A DNA stretch of 64,000 nucleotides from Ditylenchus dipsaci (Eukaryota > Nematoda > Chromadorea > Rhabditida > Anguinidae), in NCBI GenBank assembly GCA_004194705.1, contig SADC01000543.1:62001-126000 (forward strand), read 5' to 3'. Positions 50,584 through 61,897 of the stretch are shown here, piece after piece (within the stretch, counting starts at the first letter, position 1; every line of letters begins with the position of its first letter). The translations under genes were made by a program, and so were the position numbers. The notes under the pieces are model-generated. The model was not told the origin of the DNA. It did no database searches and worked only from the letters and a program-made list of their open reading frames with translations.

Positions 50584-53500
50584 CTAGACGAGCTGAATAC
50601 TTAAAAGATGCTCGTCATCCCTGCCGCCAATACTGCCAATATCGGAATCTTCTTCGTCGGATGAGGTTCTATCTGTACATTCGCCATTGAGCATTAGAAG
50701 TTTGTATTGATCTTTGAAAGCACCACCGGTAGAGTATTTTATGCCATCTCCACTGCTGAAAATACCGAAATATTAAACCGAACAAAAGTTGACAGGACTG
50801 GGCGACGGTGAATAGATATTAGACAACCAAAAAATGCATATTTTCTAGACAGTTTAAGTTTAAAAAATACTACCTCCGCCATTAACTGTAGAAAAAGTAG
50901 CATGTTCAGAAGGAGCTGCGTGATAGTGTTTGTCATGTATTGTTTGATGTTCTAGATGAGAATATCTACTATTTTCAGAATCCATAGTGGAAGCGGCTGA
51001 AGCCTGTGGTAAAAACCGCTGTGGATACTCAACACCATCCCCAGCCCTGTATTTAAATAATATTAGGTGACGTCAATGAAAGAAAGAATAAAAATTCATA
51101 TTGGATGATAAAATTACTTGCGGCCTATGAAGTTTAAATTTGAAATGACAAGCTTGCCAACTTTTAAGCAAAAACATTTGTTTTGAAACTAACCCACAAG
51201 CCGGGTGGGGATACGATTAAGGGTGGGAAAGAAAAGCGGCGGAACAAACGGCGGCGGTAAATACGGCGGAGACAGATTCGGCGACGAAAAAAACGGCGGA
51301 ATTTCAAAAGGGGCTTTTTATGTATGTTTGCCTTGCAAATACAGTCGAGCCTCGGTAAACGGGCACCCCCAAAAGTTCGTTCCCCAGCTGGGTCCGACAC
51401 TTTTTATTTCGGAAATGGGTGCCCGTTTATCGAGGTTTTGCTTTTTTAGAGAAAAAGTTTTTGGATTCTGAAAAACGATCGGTAAAATCGGAATCCTTGC
51501 GATATTTGGAACCAGACTGTCGGAACAGAATTTAAAAAAAACTTCGAAAATCGAGCTAAAAAAAGTGTCGGACCCAGCTGGGGAACGAAATTTTGGGGGT
51601 GCCTGTCTACCGAGGTTCGACTGTAATCATATCTGACACCAAATTCGTGTCCAGCATTGTCGCTTTGCTTACGAAAATGCTCTTTAGGACTCACTCATAC
51701 CTCAGACCTCACTCATATTTGGAATTCCACTCGACATTTTTTGCGAAAATATATTCGAATTTCGCTGTCTCGAGTGGAAGAGACTAAAGAGCATTTTTCT
51801 AAGCAAAGCGACCATGCTGGACATGAATTAGGTGTCAGGAACGATGATTTGCAAGGCAAACATACAAAAAAGGCCCTTTTGAAATTCCGCCGTTTTTTCT
51901 GCCTTCGTTTATTCCGTCGCCGAATCTGCATCCGCCGAATTTACCGCCGCTATTCTTTCCGCCGCCGAATTGTATCTCCACCACAAGCCTCATTACAGTG
52001 CTGAAGAACTTACGATGTGAACACAGGGATCAGCCACAGGAGCATGTTTGAGCCAAATATTTCTTGGAAGTTTCGCTTCATTCCCAAATTATATGCATTT
52101 TATCCTGCAAATATAGTTCTTTATTCAAGCTGATTCAATCAGGTGATACACTGACCACTCCATAGCTGAACATAGGCGGTCGAAAAGTCTCTAAAAATAT
52201 TTTTAACTGCCAATTTTGAAGAAAGGAAAATGGCTTACCAAGAGTAGATCTGTTTTTAGCAACAAGGTATAAATGATAGAAGAATAAGCAGCCAAGAGAG
52301 ATGCCAAACATGCCAGAAAGAAAGAAGAGGAAGAGTACATGAAACCTCCCCAAATTGCCATGAGTGAAATCATTGTTTCTCCAAAAATCGATGAAGAACG
52401 GCAAGATCGAGAAGAACACGAACACGCACAAATAGAAGCCGTAACCCTGCAACTTTTTAAATTTCATACATTTAAAAATTACGCCAGCAAAATAACGCAC
52501 CAAAAAGAGAATGAAGTACTTGTAGTTTCGAAAATTGATGCAGGTGTTAACCCACGGGCAGCTAAAGCCAACAAAACTAATTTCGATTTGAAATTACATA
52601 CATTACACATACTGGTGATCAAACTTGAGCACACATTGGCCGCAAACTGAGCAATGGTGACCCCTGTCAGGCTTTATACTTGAGCATTTTATACAAAAGC
52701 GAGGACCTGAAAACAGGTATAGATGTAAGTTAGGACTTCCAAGTGATACCTCCTTCGAAAGCCCTGTTTGCAACAGGGATCTTGTTTTGCCTGACAAATC
52801 GACCCAAAATTGTTCTATAGCCAGCATCATCTTGAGCAGCAGAAAGATCATCCTTTACCTCTTTAGGTATCACAAACTACAAGCACAGGGTGTGTCAAGA
52901 AATTTGATACACTTTGTAAAGCCATAATTTTTTTCTAGATCGAATTCCGTGAATCTGTAAGCACTACTCGACTTTTTTTGAAATTTTTTGGTATATAATG
53001 TGAAAAACACCATTTTTGTTTGGCCCCGAAAGGATTTATATATATATTCCCCCTGTGGCTTAGTTTCTATGGATGGCATCTGGATGGGTAAGGCCCAAAC
53101 CACAGGGGAAACTAAGCAAAGATTGTGGTATCACATTACATACCAAATAATTGTATATTTTGTCTGAGTCGAGTGGTGCTTACAGATTTCCGGAATTCCA
53201 TCTAGAAAAAAAGTTATGGTCTTTCAAAGTGTATCGAATTTCTTGACACACCCTGTACAGCTGATGAAAATTTGAAACACATTTTTTGAAAAAAATTACT
53301 GATTTTGGGGTACTTCCGATTGGAGTCATCACAGTCTGAAAATAGGCCCACAGGAAACAAAACAGAAAGACGTGGATTAAGGCAAGATAGATGGCACGGA
53401 GCACATTGCTTTCGATTTCATCTGTAAAGCATAGAGTAAGTTAATCTCGAAGCATATAAGCAACAAATTGTTATATTTCATACTGAACATCGAAAACTTA

Positions 53501-53631
53501 CTGAAGCATAGTTCAAATACATATGCATAGTAACCCCAACAAACGACAAGAGTTATGAAAAGGACAGGTATCCAACGGACCACAGAGATAAGTATCTTAA
53601 CGCACTTGTTATTGAGGCACTTATCCATCAA
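50584..53631 (-). CDS. DHHC-type palmitoyltransferase
   Basis: Ten exons on the - strand: 53631-53502, 53421-53300, 52858-52750, 52706-52613, 52561-52501, 52446-52239, 52190-52156, 52104-52014, 51046-50874 and about 50755-50584. Two transmembrane segments come first ([38 protein letters not shown]). The Cys-rich domain follows: [36 protein letters not shown], with the catalytic DHHC split by an intron between 52613 and 52561. Then transmembrane helix 3 ([18 protein letters not shown]) and helix 4 ([20 protein letters not shown]). [16 protein letters not shown] and [15 protein letters not shown] match the TTxE and PaCCT-type motifs, so it resembles the ZDHHC2/15/20 group, which S-acylates membrane proteins at Golgi/plasma membrane. 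The tail is acidic ([14 protein letters not shown]). Frame breaks occur near 52092 and at the exon 9-10 junction. Confidence 0.92.
51210..51990. mobile_element. Palindrome with CGGCGGAATTT ends in a palmitoyltransferase intron
   Basis: CGGCGGTAAATACGGCGG, GATTCGGCGACG and GAATTTCAAAAGGGGC at the left are mirrored at 51875-51985. The inner arms GACACCAAATTCGTGTCCAG and AAATGCTCTTTAG are mirrored too. It lies within the intron 51047-52013. Confidence 0.85.
51342..51623. mobile_element. pogo/mariner-like MITE inserted in the intronic palindrome
   Basis: CAGTCGAGCCTCGGTAAACG and CTACCGAGGTTCGACTG are inverted, with TA on both sides. The uninterrupted site GCAAATAATCAT-like is preserved in the mirror arm at 51842-51858. 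Inner blocks CCCCAGCTGGGTCCGACAC also mirror. Confidence 0.9.
52886..53255. mobile_element. mariner-like MITE in palmitoyltransferase intron 2
   Basis: CAGGGTGTGTCAAGAAATTT, then GATACACTTT, is mirrored at 53226-53255, followed by TA. The left flank reads CA rather than TA. Inside, CCACAGGGGAAACTAAGC mirrors GCTTAGTTTC / CCCCCTGTGG. The 77-codon - strand frame here is part of the MITE, not of the enzyme. Confidence 0.85.
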
Positions 53632-53884
53632 AGGAATCTGAAAATCAGGTATACTTCAAGCGTAATAACCTTCTCAACTAAATTTATTCATGAGTCATGA
53701 CCGATAAAAGTAATTTTTGATGGGATAGAAAGGATTTATTTAAAAGTTTCTTCTCATCAAAATCTCGTAATTAAAAAAAATTGCATCAAATCATCGTATC
53801 AAACCAACAATGTATCAAGTCACCTTTTCAAATCATAGTTATTCCGAAAGTAGCACTAGAACTGGCTAGGTGAAACCTGCTTAA

Positions 53885-54074
53885 AGGACCATGGTTTTTG
53901 CGCGCAGCGGCACACGCAAAATTCGAATTGGCGGGGGACACTTCTCTTTCGTCTATCAGTGTACTCTTTCGAGTTGTTTCGAATGACTCGAAAGAGTACA
54001 CTGACAGACGAAAGAGAAGTGTCCCCGCCAATTCAAATTTTGCGTGTGCCGCTGCGCGCAATAACCATGGTCTT
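53885..54074. mobile_element. TTAA-type palindromic MITE (family B), copy 4
   Basis: AGGACCATGGTTTTTGCGCG and its mirror, with TTAA at 53881-53884 and 54075-54078. Arms close to identical. Confidence 0.9.
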
Positions 54075-54237
54075 TTAACAAAAACCTGCTTAGCGAAAAA
54101 TTATATAGAAAGACAATAAAATTGGGTAAAACGGAATTTCGCAGCTAATTCTCGTAATTTCGCAGCTAATTTTGTTTGCAGCAAAATCTCGTAATTTTGC
54201 AGCAAATTCTCGTAATTTTTCAGCAAATGTTTCATAA

Positions 54238-54585
54238 ATGACTTGGATTGCTCAGAACCCCACCCTGGAGTGGCCAGAAGCCCCTGAAAGTTTGTTTTTT
54301 TGGGGGTTTACTAAAGGGGGTAAACTTTTTGCGAAAATTCGATTGGGCGGATCAGAATTTCAGTCTGATGGGCTTAATCGCTCAGAATTCCACCCTAGAC
54401 CTCTCAAAACCACCATAAACCTGAAATTCTGAGCGATTAAGCCCATCGGACTGAAATTCTGATCCGTCCAATCGAATTTTCGCAAAAAGTTTACCCCCCC
54501 CCTTAGTAAACCCCCAAAAAAACAAACTTTCAGGGGCTTCTGACCACTCCGGGCTGGGATTCTGAGAGATCCAAGTCATTTTTTG
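54238..54585. repeat. Family C centre
   Basis: GCCAGAAGCCCCTGAAAGTT, TTGCGAAAATTCGATTG and GAGCGATTAAGCCCATCGG are the diverged equivalents of the central half of 19631-20417 and 59017-59790. The CACGAAAAAGCTG arms are absent and replaced by a different iterated arm. Confidence 0.85.
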
Positions 54586-54869
54586 ACTAGGAAATTCGAA
54601 TTCCCGCAAAATTTACTAATATTTGCTGCAAGATTACGAGAATTAGCTGCAAAATTCCGAGAATTAGCTGCAAACGAAATTAGCTGCGAAATTACGAGAA
54701 TTAGCTGCAAAATTCCGTTATGCCCAATAAAATTACTTGATAGTTTTTAAAAAAAATTTGAAACTGAAATTTTTAGTTGTGAAATCTATCCATTAATTTT
54801 ATTGTCTTTCCGTATAATTTTTTCGTTAAGCAGGTTTTTGTTAAGCAGGTTTTCACCTAGCCCTAGAAC

Positions 54870-56510
54870 CAGGCCTGCGGGCGGGCCTACTTTTCACGGC
54901 CAGGCCCGGATATTTTTTTTGGCCAGGCCCGTCTATTCAGTCTAGTCAACTGTAAGTTTATTTCCAAACATATTAAAAAAATCAAGCAAAAAAAGTGTGG
55001 GCAACTTTGCTATTTAACATCACTCGAACGCAATATTTCTCTTTATCAAGGCATTTCTAACACGAACAGTGAAAATTTGAGATGAGATGGGGTAGGTAAA
55101 AACGAAATTTTAGCCTCGTCAAACTTGATTCCTATAGACTCCTATAGAATTAAAAAAGTTTAATTTTTCAGACCGTCCATGTGGAAGTCCACCTGGCCAG
55201 GTGGTAACCACCCCGGCTATTGGTGGGTAAAACCGCAGTTTTGATACTGTCAAACAGAATTTACCAAAAAAAACTTGAGTATGATATTTCGGGTTCTTTT
55301 TAAATGTTGAAAAGTTTATTTTTTCACAACATCCAGGTGCATATCCAATTGACCCAATAACACCAAACTCATATTCCGGGGTTAGGTTTGGTAACATCAC
55401 AACTTTGGCTCTAAGAAACCAGAGTCCCCACACTTTTTTCACTTGAAAGAACAGTTTACTTTTCATTTTTAAAGCTATCCGGGGATATTGACCTTCCCGA
55501 TGGTACCTTACACAGATTTTAGGGTTTGAGCGGTTAAAATCGTAGTTTAGGTCCTATCTAACCGGATTCTCGGCACGATTTTAAGTAAAAAAATGGTTTG
55601 GTTTGGAGTTCGAGTAATTTTAAATTTCTGACTAAAAGTATCTAATTCGGGCTTAGGGGTTCGGTAGCTCAAATGGCAATTTCGACCTTATTAAACCGTC
55701 CTCACTGCTGTAGTCGTTCCTGTCACTCATGATTCGGATAGATACCAAGTAATTATAAATAAGATACGGTAACAGAAGTAACGAAAAATAAATTATAAGG
55801 TACAAAGGGTAGCCCTTTATAAAGGGTAAAATAGAGACAGCAACATGGAGGATACAATCAGTTATTCCCAGAACTGTTTTTGCCCGTTTGAATTTTTGCC
55901 AGAATGAGTTTGTGCCAGAGTTTCTTGTTGCCAGAATAATTTGTGCCAGAATTTAGGTGTGCCTTTTCTCTAAGCTAACTTTTTTCATCTAAGCCTAAGG
56001 CCTAAGCCTAAGCCTAAGTTAGCGAGCTACACATTGCAAAAAAAAAAAAAAAAATCAGGGAACCCAAAATAGGACGCTAAGAGAAAAATACTCTTTGGAG
56101 GTGGGTGGGGGAGGTTGCACTTGGGCTTTTACGCCCACTGATCCACCGATGCTATTTATCGTGTTTATGAATACTTATCACAATAGGGTACTCAACAAAG
56201 TTGCATTTTAAGATAATTCTTTTTTGAATTGACCTGGTAACCACCTTTCAAAATACTCCTATCGGCGGCTAGCATGCCCCTTTAAGTTAAGCTGATAGTT
56301 AGAAAGCTAAGATTCAAGGCTACATTTTGGTATAAAACTTGAAAATATTGAAAAAAAAAATAAAAAAGGCTGGATCTGATAAGGCATATTTAAGATTCAG
56401 GATTTTCGGGCCGGCCCGGCGATTTTTGAGCCCGGCCCGAGAGCAATTTTAAAGTTGGGCACGGCCGGGACCTGAAAATCACGGTCCGGGCCGGCCCGTG
56501 CACAGGTCTG
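54870..56510. mobile_element. 1.6-kb hAT element with CCTAGAAC duplication
   Basis: The ends CAGGCCTGCGGGCGGGCC and GGCCGGCCCGTGCACAGGTCTG are inverted. The flanks are a perfect CCTAGAAC at 54862-54869 and 56511-56518. GGCCCGG words iterate at both ends. Inside, 55140-55470 has a GTCCACCTGGCCAGGTGG palindrome and 55975-56040 a CCTAAGCCTAAG run. No transposase recognised. Confidence 0.88.
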
Positions 56511-56639
56511 CCTAGAACTACGTTATTCAACCATTCAACCGATATTCTTCTACCCAGCAATCACAAAACGATCAACAAAAGGAAAATAAATTTATGAATC
56601 ACACAGCTCAAGGAAAAAGAAGCATAGAAAGAGGAGAAA

Positions 56640-57198
56640 AAGGAGAGCTTTTGAAATGATAATCGCTAGAGTCAAAGATTGTGCGCTAGTTTGAAAGTGG
56701 AAGTCGCATTGGAAATCGCATCAGCAACGATTTTTATGTACACCGAAATGAAATCCAGTGGAAGTCCACTAACACTAGTGTCAGTCCAATTGGAAAGGAA
56801 AGCCAATGTTGGAAAATACAGCAAAAATAGTCTGTCTTACCTGTCTAAAGATAAGTTTGCATTCAGTCCGTTGACAAAACAAGTAAATCTGAGTCATATT
56901 TTCTCGCAAAACTATGTTAAAAAAAATTAAGTTAGTAGATGCAATCACCAGGAAACACCTTCCATTCTACTATTCTACACAGAGAACTACCCAACTAGTC
57001 TGCTTATGCCATCGCAAACTAATTCTAAGCACGGGTAAGTACAACAGCGAGACCACTAAACTCAACCTGTCACACTACGAAGTGGGAGAAGCCAAGGAAA
57101 TGCAGGAGTTTGTCCTGAAGTTTACAGCTTATAAACAAGAAACCAATGGATTCGACAACAAGGAGTCATCAAAAAAGCCTAATTTTACTTCTGCTTAA
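56640..57198 (+). CDS. Possible coding region, unrecognised
   Basis: Two successive open frames, 56679-56930 and 56914-57198, overlap by a few bases in different frames. Base composition is more even than the surroundings and the translations look protein-like (HYEVGEAKEMQEFVLKFTAY). A one-base break could join them. No family recognised and no acceptor chosen. It could be an exon of an unknown gene or a transposon remnant. Confidence 0.25.
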
Positions 57199-57525
57199 CT
57201 TCTGCTATCAATATACCAAAATGAGCAGCAGGAAAAATGCAACAGAACAAGCGCGAAGACTCACGAAACAACAAGCAAATATATCAAAATTAAAGCCAAA
57301 ACGATTTGACTCCAAAACCTCATGAAAAACCAGGGGCTTTTGGACGAGAATTCATGTGGCTGTGGCTTGGTTTCGTTATTTTCTTGAAAATTTATAGGAC
57401 ATTTTCAGAAAATAAAAATATCGCATGATAGAGCGCATAAAGCTGCATTAGACACTATGGTTAGATCACAGGTGTTACTGTGTTTTACCTCTTTTTGAGA
57501 GGATTGAAGAAGAATGCTGAACCAC

Positions 57526-57722
57526 TAAACTGCCACTGGCCGCCCAGTAAGTCCCGCTGGAATTCCAGAAATCCAAAATTCCTGTGGTAAATTGCTCATT
57601 TAGTAGCAAATTAGTAAAATCCACCAATTACCACTGGAATTCCAGTGGCGATCCACTGGAATTTTGAACTTTCTGGAATTCCAGCGGGACTTACTGGTTG
57701 GCCAGTACCAGCTTGGTGGACT
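57526..57722. mobile_element. MITE with GGAATTCCAG repeats
   Basis: CCAGTAAGTCCCGCTGGAAT, then TCCAGAAA, is mirrored by CTGGAATTCCAGCGGGACTT, then ACTGG. CACTGGAATTCCAGTGG is itself a palindrome within it. Confidence 0.85.
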
Positions 57723-57794
57723 TCCACTGGACTTATTCGCATCGAATCTCTATATAGTATGTGGACTGACTCTGTGACTCTTTTTTAACTTCGG

Positions 57795-58385
57795 AGTCCA
57801 AAATGGGTCGTAGAGCGAGAAATCGTTTTTGTCGCCAATACCATTGTGTTCCCCAGAATGTCAGCTTTCGTTAAAAAAAAAGACCGTCTGAAAATACGCG
57901 TTTTAAGGAGGCCATGCATACTTTATAAATAAAGTCATGGTATTTGGGACGGGGTCACGCTTTTTTGATCTCGGAGATCATAAAATAGATTTTAGACGGT
58001 AAAATCATTTTGTCGCCAAATTCATCATGTTCCGCAGAATGTCAGCTTTCGTTTAAAACAGAGAGTGTCGAAAAATACGACTTTTAAGAGGCGCATGTGC
58101 CCTCATGAAGTCTTGCCCTTGTTTGTAAAAAATATGGTCGAAAAATACGCGTTTTAAGAGGAGCATATGCCTACTTTTATGAAGGCTACTGTATTTGGGA
58201 CAAGGATGGGTCACGTTTTTCGACTTTGCAAGTCAAAAAACGGTCATAGACGGTAAAAATGATTTTGTCGCCAATTCCAAAGTGTTGTTCCCCAGAATAT
58301 CAGCTTTCGTTTAAAAAAAAAGATCGTCGGAAAATGCGCGTTTTAAAAGGGGCATATGCCTACTTTTAAGAAGGCTATTTTTCAT
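57795..58385 (+). repeat. Diverged tandem repeat, three units of about 180-260 bp
   Basis: CAGAATGTCAGCTTTCGTT occurs at about 57854 and 58035 and with one change at 58294. Each is preceded by TTTTGTCGCCAA and followed by GTCxGAAAATxCGCGTTTTA then GGxGCATxTGCC. An extra partial unit lies at 58140. No long open frame is maintained, so it is probably non-coding. Confidence 0.8.
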
Positions 58386-59016
58386 TGAAAATTTTTGATT
58401 GTACTTGAGATTTTTCACTTTGAAATTTCAGAATTTCGCGCAAAAATGGAATTTTTCTCAAATCGAAAACTGTTTGTCGGCGCCTATTCCATTCTGGTCT
58501 CAATTTTTTGAATTGTATACGGTAGAATACTCTTGCGAAACTTGCTCTCCATAAAACGTAAAGTTGCTAAAGTTAGTCGAATAATATATACAGCTATTAT
58601 ACTTGTTACTTTTTCATTTCACTAGTCATACCTTTTGATTTCATTCATCCTAACCAATAGAACACATTCAATCACAAAAGACTCACATATTTTGAAAATT
58701 AAGTATATAGGCGTCTAATAATCCCATTCATTAAAACGACATGTTGGTCGATTGGATAGTGGCTGTGGGCAGAGGTGGGCAAAGATCAGATAGATCTAGA
58801 TCAGATCACCAAAGATCAGTTCAGATCGACATGACAAATGTGGCTGACAAAATAGCAAATTTTGAAATTTTGACCTCCGGCAAATTGAAGCTCCTGTAAA
58901 TTGACCCTCCGGAAAATTGAACCTCCAAATTTGTCTTGGCGGTATTTTTGGCTTAAAATTCTTATTACCAACACAGTAAGAAGCAGACTAAGAGTGAATT
59001 TTTTCGAATTTTTTTC
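58386..59016. other. No gene; CCTCCGGxAAATTGA iterations
   Basis: 58860-58930 has four units such as GACCTCCGGCAAATTGA, followed by TTTGTCTTGGCGG, like the block at 63383-63470. 58795-58835 has repeated AGATCAGAT. No exon. Confidence 0.45.
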
Positions 59017-59790
59017 GGCTCATACTGATTTGGTTTGCGAAAAGGCTGAAATATGCCACGAAAAAGATTATTTCTGCCACGAAAAACGACATACTACGAA
59101 AAAGCTGAAATGTACCACGAAAAAGCTGAAATGTGCCACGAAAAAAATTATTTATGCCTTTTTCTGTCCAAGACCAACCAAATTTTGCAATATTTTGCAA
59201 GAATTCAAATTTTTTAGTCATGAAATAACTCGGATCCCTCAGAATCCCACCCGGAATGGCCAGAAGCCCCTGAAAGTTGGTTTTTTACTAACTTACTAAA
59301 GGGGGAGTGAACTTTTTGCGAATTTCGATTGAGTGGATCAGAATCCCGGTCCGATCGGCTGAATCACTCAGAATTTCACCCTGAACCACTCAAACCACCA
59401 TAAACCTGGAATTCTGAGTGATTCAGCCGATCGGACCGGGATTCTGATCCGCTCAATCGAATTTTCGCAAAAAGTTTACTCCCCCTTAAATAAACCCCAA
59501 AAAACCAACTTTCAGGGGCTTCTGGCCATTCCTGGGTGGGATTCTGAGGGATCCAAGTTATTTCATGACTAAAAAATTTGAATTCTTGCAAAATATTGCA
59601 AAATTTGGTTGGTCTTGGACAGAAAAAGGCATAAATATTTTTTTTCGTGGCACAATTCAGCTTTTTCGTGGTACATTTCAGCTTTTTCGTGGCACATTTC
59701 CGCTTTTTTGTGGTATGCCGTTTTTCGTGGCAGAAATAATCTTTTTCGTGGCATATTTCAGCCTTTTCGCAAACCAAATCAGTTTATGCC
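59017..59790. mobile_element. Fold-back element (family C), second full copy
   Basis: Same ends and arms as 19631-20417 (CATACTGATTTGGTTTGCG; repeated CACGAAAAAGCTGAAATG), differing by scattered changes and small indels. It provides the reference that shows the Ulp1 intron copy is an insertion. Confidence 0.9.
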
Positions 59791-59796
59791 ATTTTT

Positions 59797-60140
59797 TTCG
59801 GACTCCAAAAGCTGTTTTCTGCACTAATTCGGTCATGCTGAAGATGGTTGATAGTGGTAAAATTCCGTTTTGTAGGGTATTTCTTGAGTTTTGATAAAAT
59901 CGAGTTTTGGTAAATCAATTATTGCCGATACTCAAAAAATACCATGCAAAACCTTATTTTACTACAGTCAACTCTCGCTATAATATACGTGTATATTATA
60001 GCGAGAGTTGACTGTTTTATGAAATCATCTTCAGCATGCCAGAATAAGTCCAGAAAATAAGTTCAGAAAACAGATTTTGGAACATGAAAACGTAAAAATT
60101 TTTTTGCTCCAAGTGGAAGACATTTGGTTTTGTTGTACCC
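59797..60140. repeat. Family G inverted repeat with a minimal MITE at its centre
   Basis: CTAATTCGGTCATGCTGAAG, then ATGGTT, mirrors ATCATCTTCAGCATGCCAGA; related arms occur at 33960-34200, 37400-37640 and 44270-44520. The insert 59965-60014 is 50 bp and consists of CAGTCAACTCTCGCTATAAT and its mirror with almost no interior. Confidence 0.8.
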
Positions 60141-60540
60141 AAGTAGTCGTACCCAGGTTGGGGAACTCAGGTAGTGTAGTGGTACCCGGGTAGTAATATT
60201 TTGGTCTTGTAAAGAACTTTTGAAATTTAGAATGTTTTCCTATAACCCAACTTGGCAGGATTACACTATTCCGCCTAGCTCAAAATCACCTAGATCGAGT
60301 TTTTTCAGCGTTTTAGCAGCTGAAACACGCTCAAAGCATGTTTTTAGGTTTCGGTCGACACGAAATTTGCGCTGCGATATGCGCTGTTTTCAAAATTTTG
60401 CGTACGCTGTTGCGCTGCGATGTTTTTAGCTCAATTTTGCTGCGTACGCTGCGATGTTGCGCTGCGATGTATCGCAGCGCCCGATTCTCTACTTTTAATC
60501 TCTCGATGAACAGCTAATATTTTTGCCTTCGAATCTCTCT

Positions 60541-60858
60541 CTACAGCAGATGGTTCAGAAAATACGCAAACCAATCGGAGTATTCTGTGTTGACAGGCCA
60601 GTGGACGAGATCGCTTGCTTGTATTGACTGCTTCAAGAATTCAATATTCGACAGCTTCGTCGAACAAATACAGTCAAGCGTGAAAAAATCGGAAAAAGTG
60701 CTAACCGAGGATTTCGATGCTATCAAAAACCAGAGAAGGAAGATCGTCTTCAGTTTTTCACCAATGTCCATTCCAAAGGATGAAGAAGAGATTGCAGAAG
60801 ACCGGAAAAACGAAGATGGAGCGGATGAAGATAGGGATAAAATAAGGGAATTAAAGTA
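60541..60858 (+). CDS. Possible exon, unrecognised acidic protein
   Basis: A CTCTCTACAG acceptor-like site precedes 60547. After a one-base shift, a frame to the stop at 60857 gives DCFKNSIFDSFVEQIQSSVK, KVLTEDFDAIKNQRRKIV and an acidic end (KDEEEIAEDRKNEDGADEDR). It could belong upstream of the Ulp1 gene at 61898, but nothing proves this. Confidence 0.3.
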
Positions 60859-60929
60859 ATACATTGGAAAACGAGATCGGTAAACCTTACCAGTAGACTT
60901 CTAAATTTTTGTGACAGTAAAGGCACGTT

Positions 60930-61160
60930 CACATAAAAATAAAATCCCGCACCCACACCCACACTCTCTATTGTGACACTCAAAATCTCGCACCCCACAC
61001 TCAGACCCACACCCGCTCACACTCGTGTTCACAATAAGCTTTGAAAATCCCACACCCACACTCAGACCACACCCGCACCCACACCCTGTTCACAATGAGG
61101 AGTGTGGTGTGGGAGCGGTGTGGGTGCGGTGTGGGCAAATCTCACACTAGTTGCAAATCT
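60930..61160. repeat. CACACCCACACTCA minisatellite with inverted tip
   Basis: Repeated CCCACACCCACACTC units on the + strand to 61085 are followed by GAGTGTGGTGTGGGAGCGG in inverted order. Confidence 0.75.
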
Positions 61161-61484
61161 CACACCCAGTTTTCGATCCTGACTACTTATACTGCTTCAA
61201 ACAGTACTCTTTTCAACAATTTATAACCCAATTGACTTCAAACATCATTATATTGTTGTGTTCTTGTTCTTATATTTTATTTCTGAGCTACATCTTCTCA
61301 GTGTAGCTCAATTAAGTTGATTCAAACCGATTGCTATCCCCAGACTATCCCGGTTGTCTACCCCGAACTACCCAGATTTTTTCTGTCACAAACGCAATGT
61401 CAGATTACCAATTGTTAAGTTCAATATTTTATCCGTAGTATATGTCGCAGTACTACAGTTAGTAGTACTCAGTTTATGTTAAGC

Positions 61485-61860
61485 AAGTTTCGATACCGAG
61501 GTGTTTCGCAATCGGTGGTACCTTGGTAGTGGTAGTACGTCGGCAGTCGTAGTAGTACCTTGATGGTGGTACCAAGCCGAACCACCCAAAACCACCTAAA
61601 ATCAACCGAAACCACCCAAACAATCCAAACCACCCAAAACCAACCGAAACCACCAAAACCACCCATACCACCCAAAACTACCCAAAACCATCCTAAACCA
61701 ACCAAAATGTGTGGCTCTAAGTAATTTCGGGTGGTTCGGATGCTTTTGGGTGTTTTTTTGGTGTTTGTGATGGTTTGGGGGTGTTTGGGGTGGGTTAAGG
61801 GGTTCGTGGTAGTTTGGGTGGTTCGGGGATGCTTGGGGTGGTTTCGGGTCGTGTCTCAGT
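61485..61860. repeat. AACCACCCAAA repeat, inverted
   Basis: Many ACCACCCAAAACC units (61570-61700) are mirrored by GGTGGTTTCGGGTxGTG words (61725-61855), with GGTGGTACC words outside. The long - strand frames rich in Gly/Trp/Val come from this repeat. It lies just before the Ulp1 exon at 61898. Confidence 0.75.
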
Positions 61861-61897
61861 GTCCACATTTATGAAAATGAAGCTTTTATTATTTCAG

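Larger units (their letters stand above)
53850..54869. mobile_element. Palindromic element containing families B and C
   Basis: GGCTAGGTGAAACCTGCTTA at the left mirrors AAGCAGGTTTTCACCTAG at the right. The arms carry repeated TAATTCTCGTAATTTCGCAG units (54130-54230 / 54610-54720). The TTAA MITE interrupts the left arm and a family C centre (54238-54585) forms the middle. Confidence 0.8.

Noticed and set aside
52870..53103. 77-codon frame within the palmitoyltransferase locus
   Set aside because: It lies inside the mariner-like MITE at 52886-53255 in an intron and does not match the enzyme family.
58901..59777. Frames of 77-133 codons rich in His/Glu/Lys or Phe
   Set aside because: They are mirrored translations of the CACGAAAAAGCTG arms of family C and occur in the same form at 19509-20466.
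61469..61868. Gly/Trp/Val-rich and Pro/His/Asn-rich - strand frames
   Set aside because: They translate the AACCACCCAAA repeat and its mirror.
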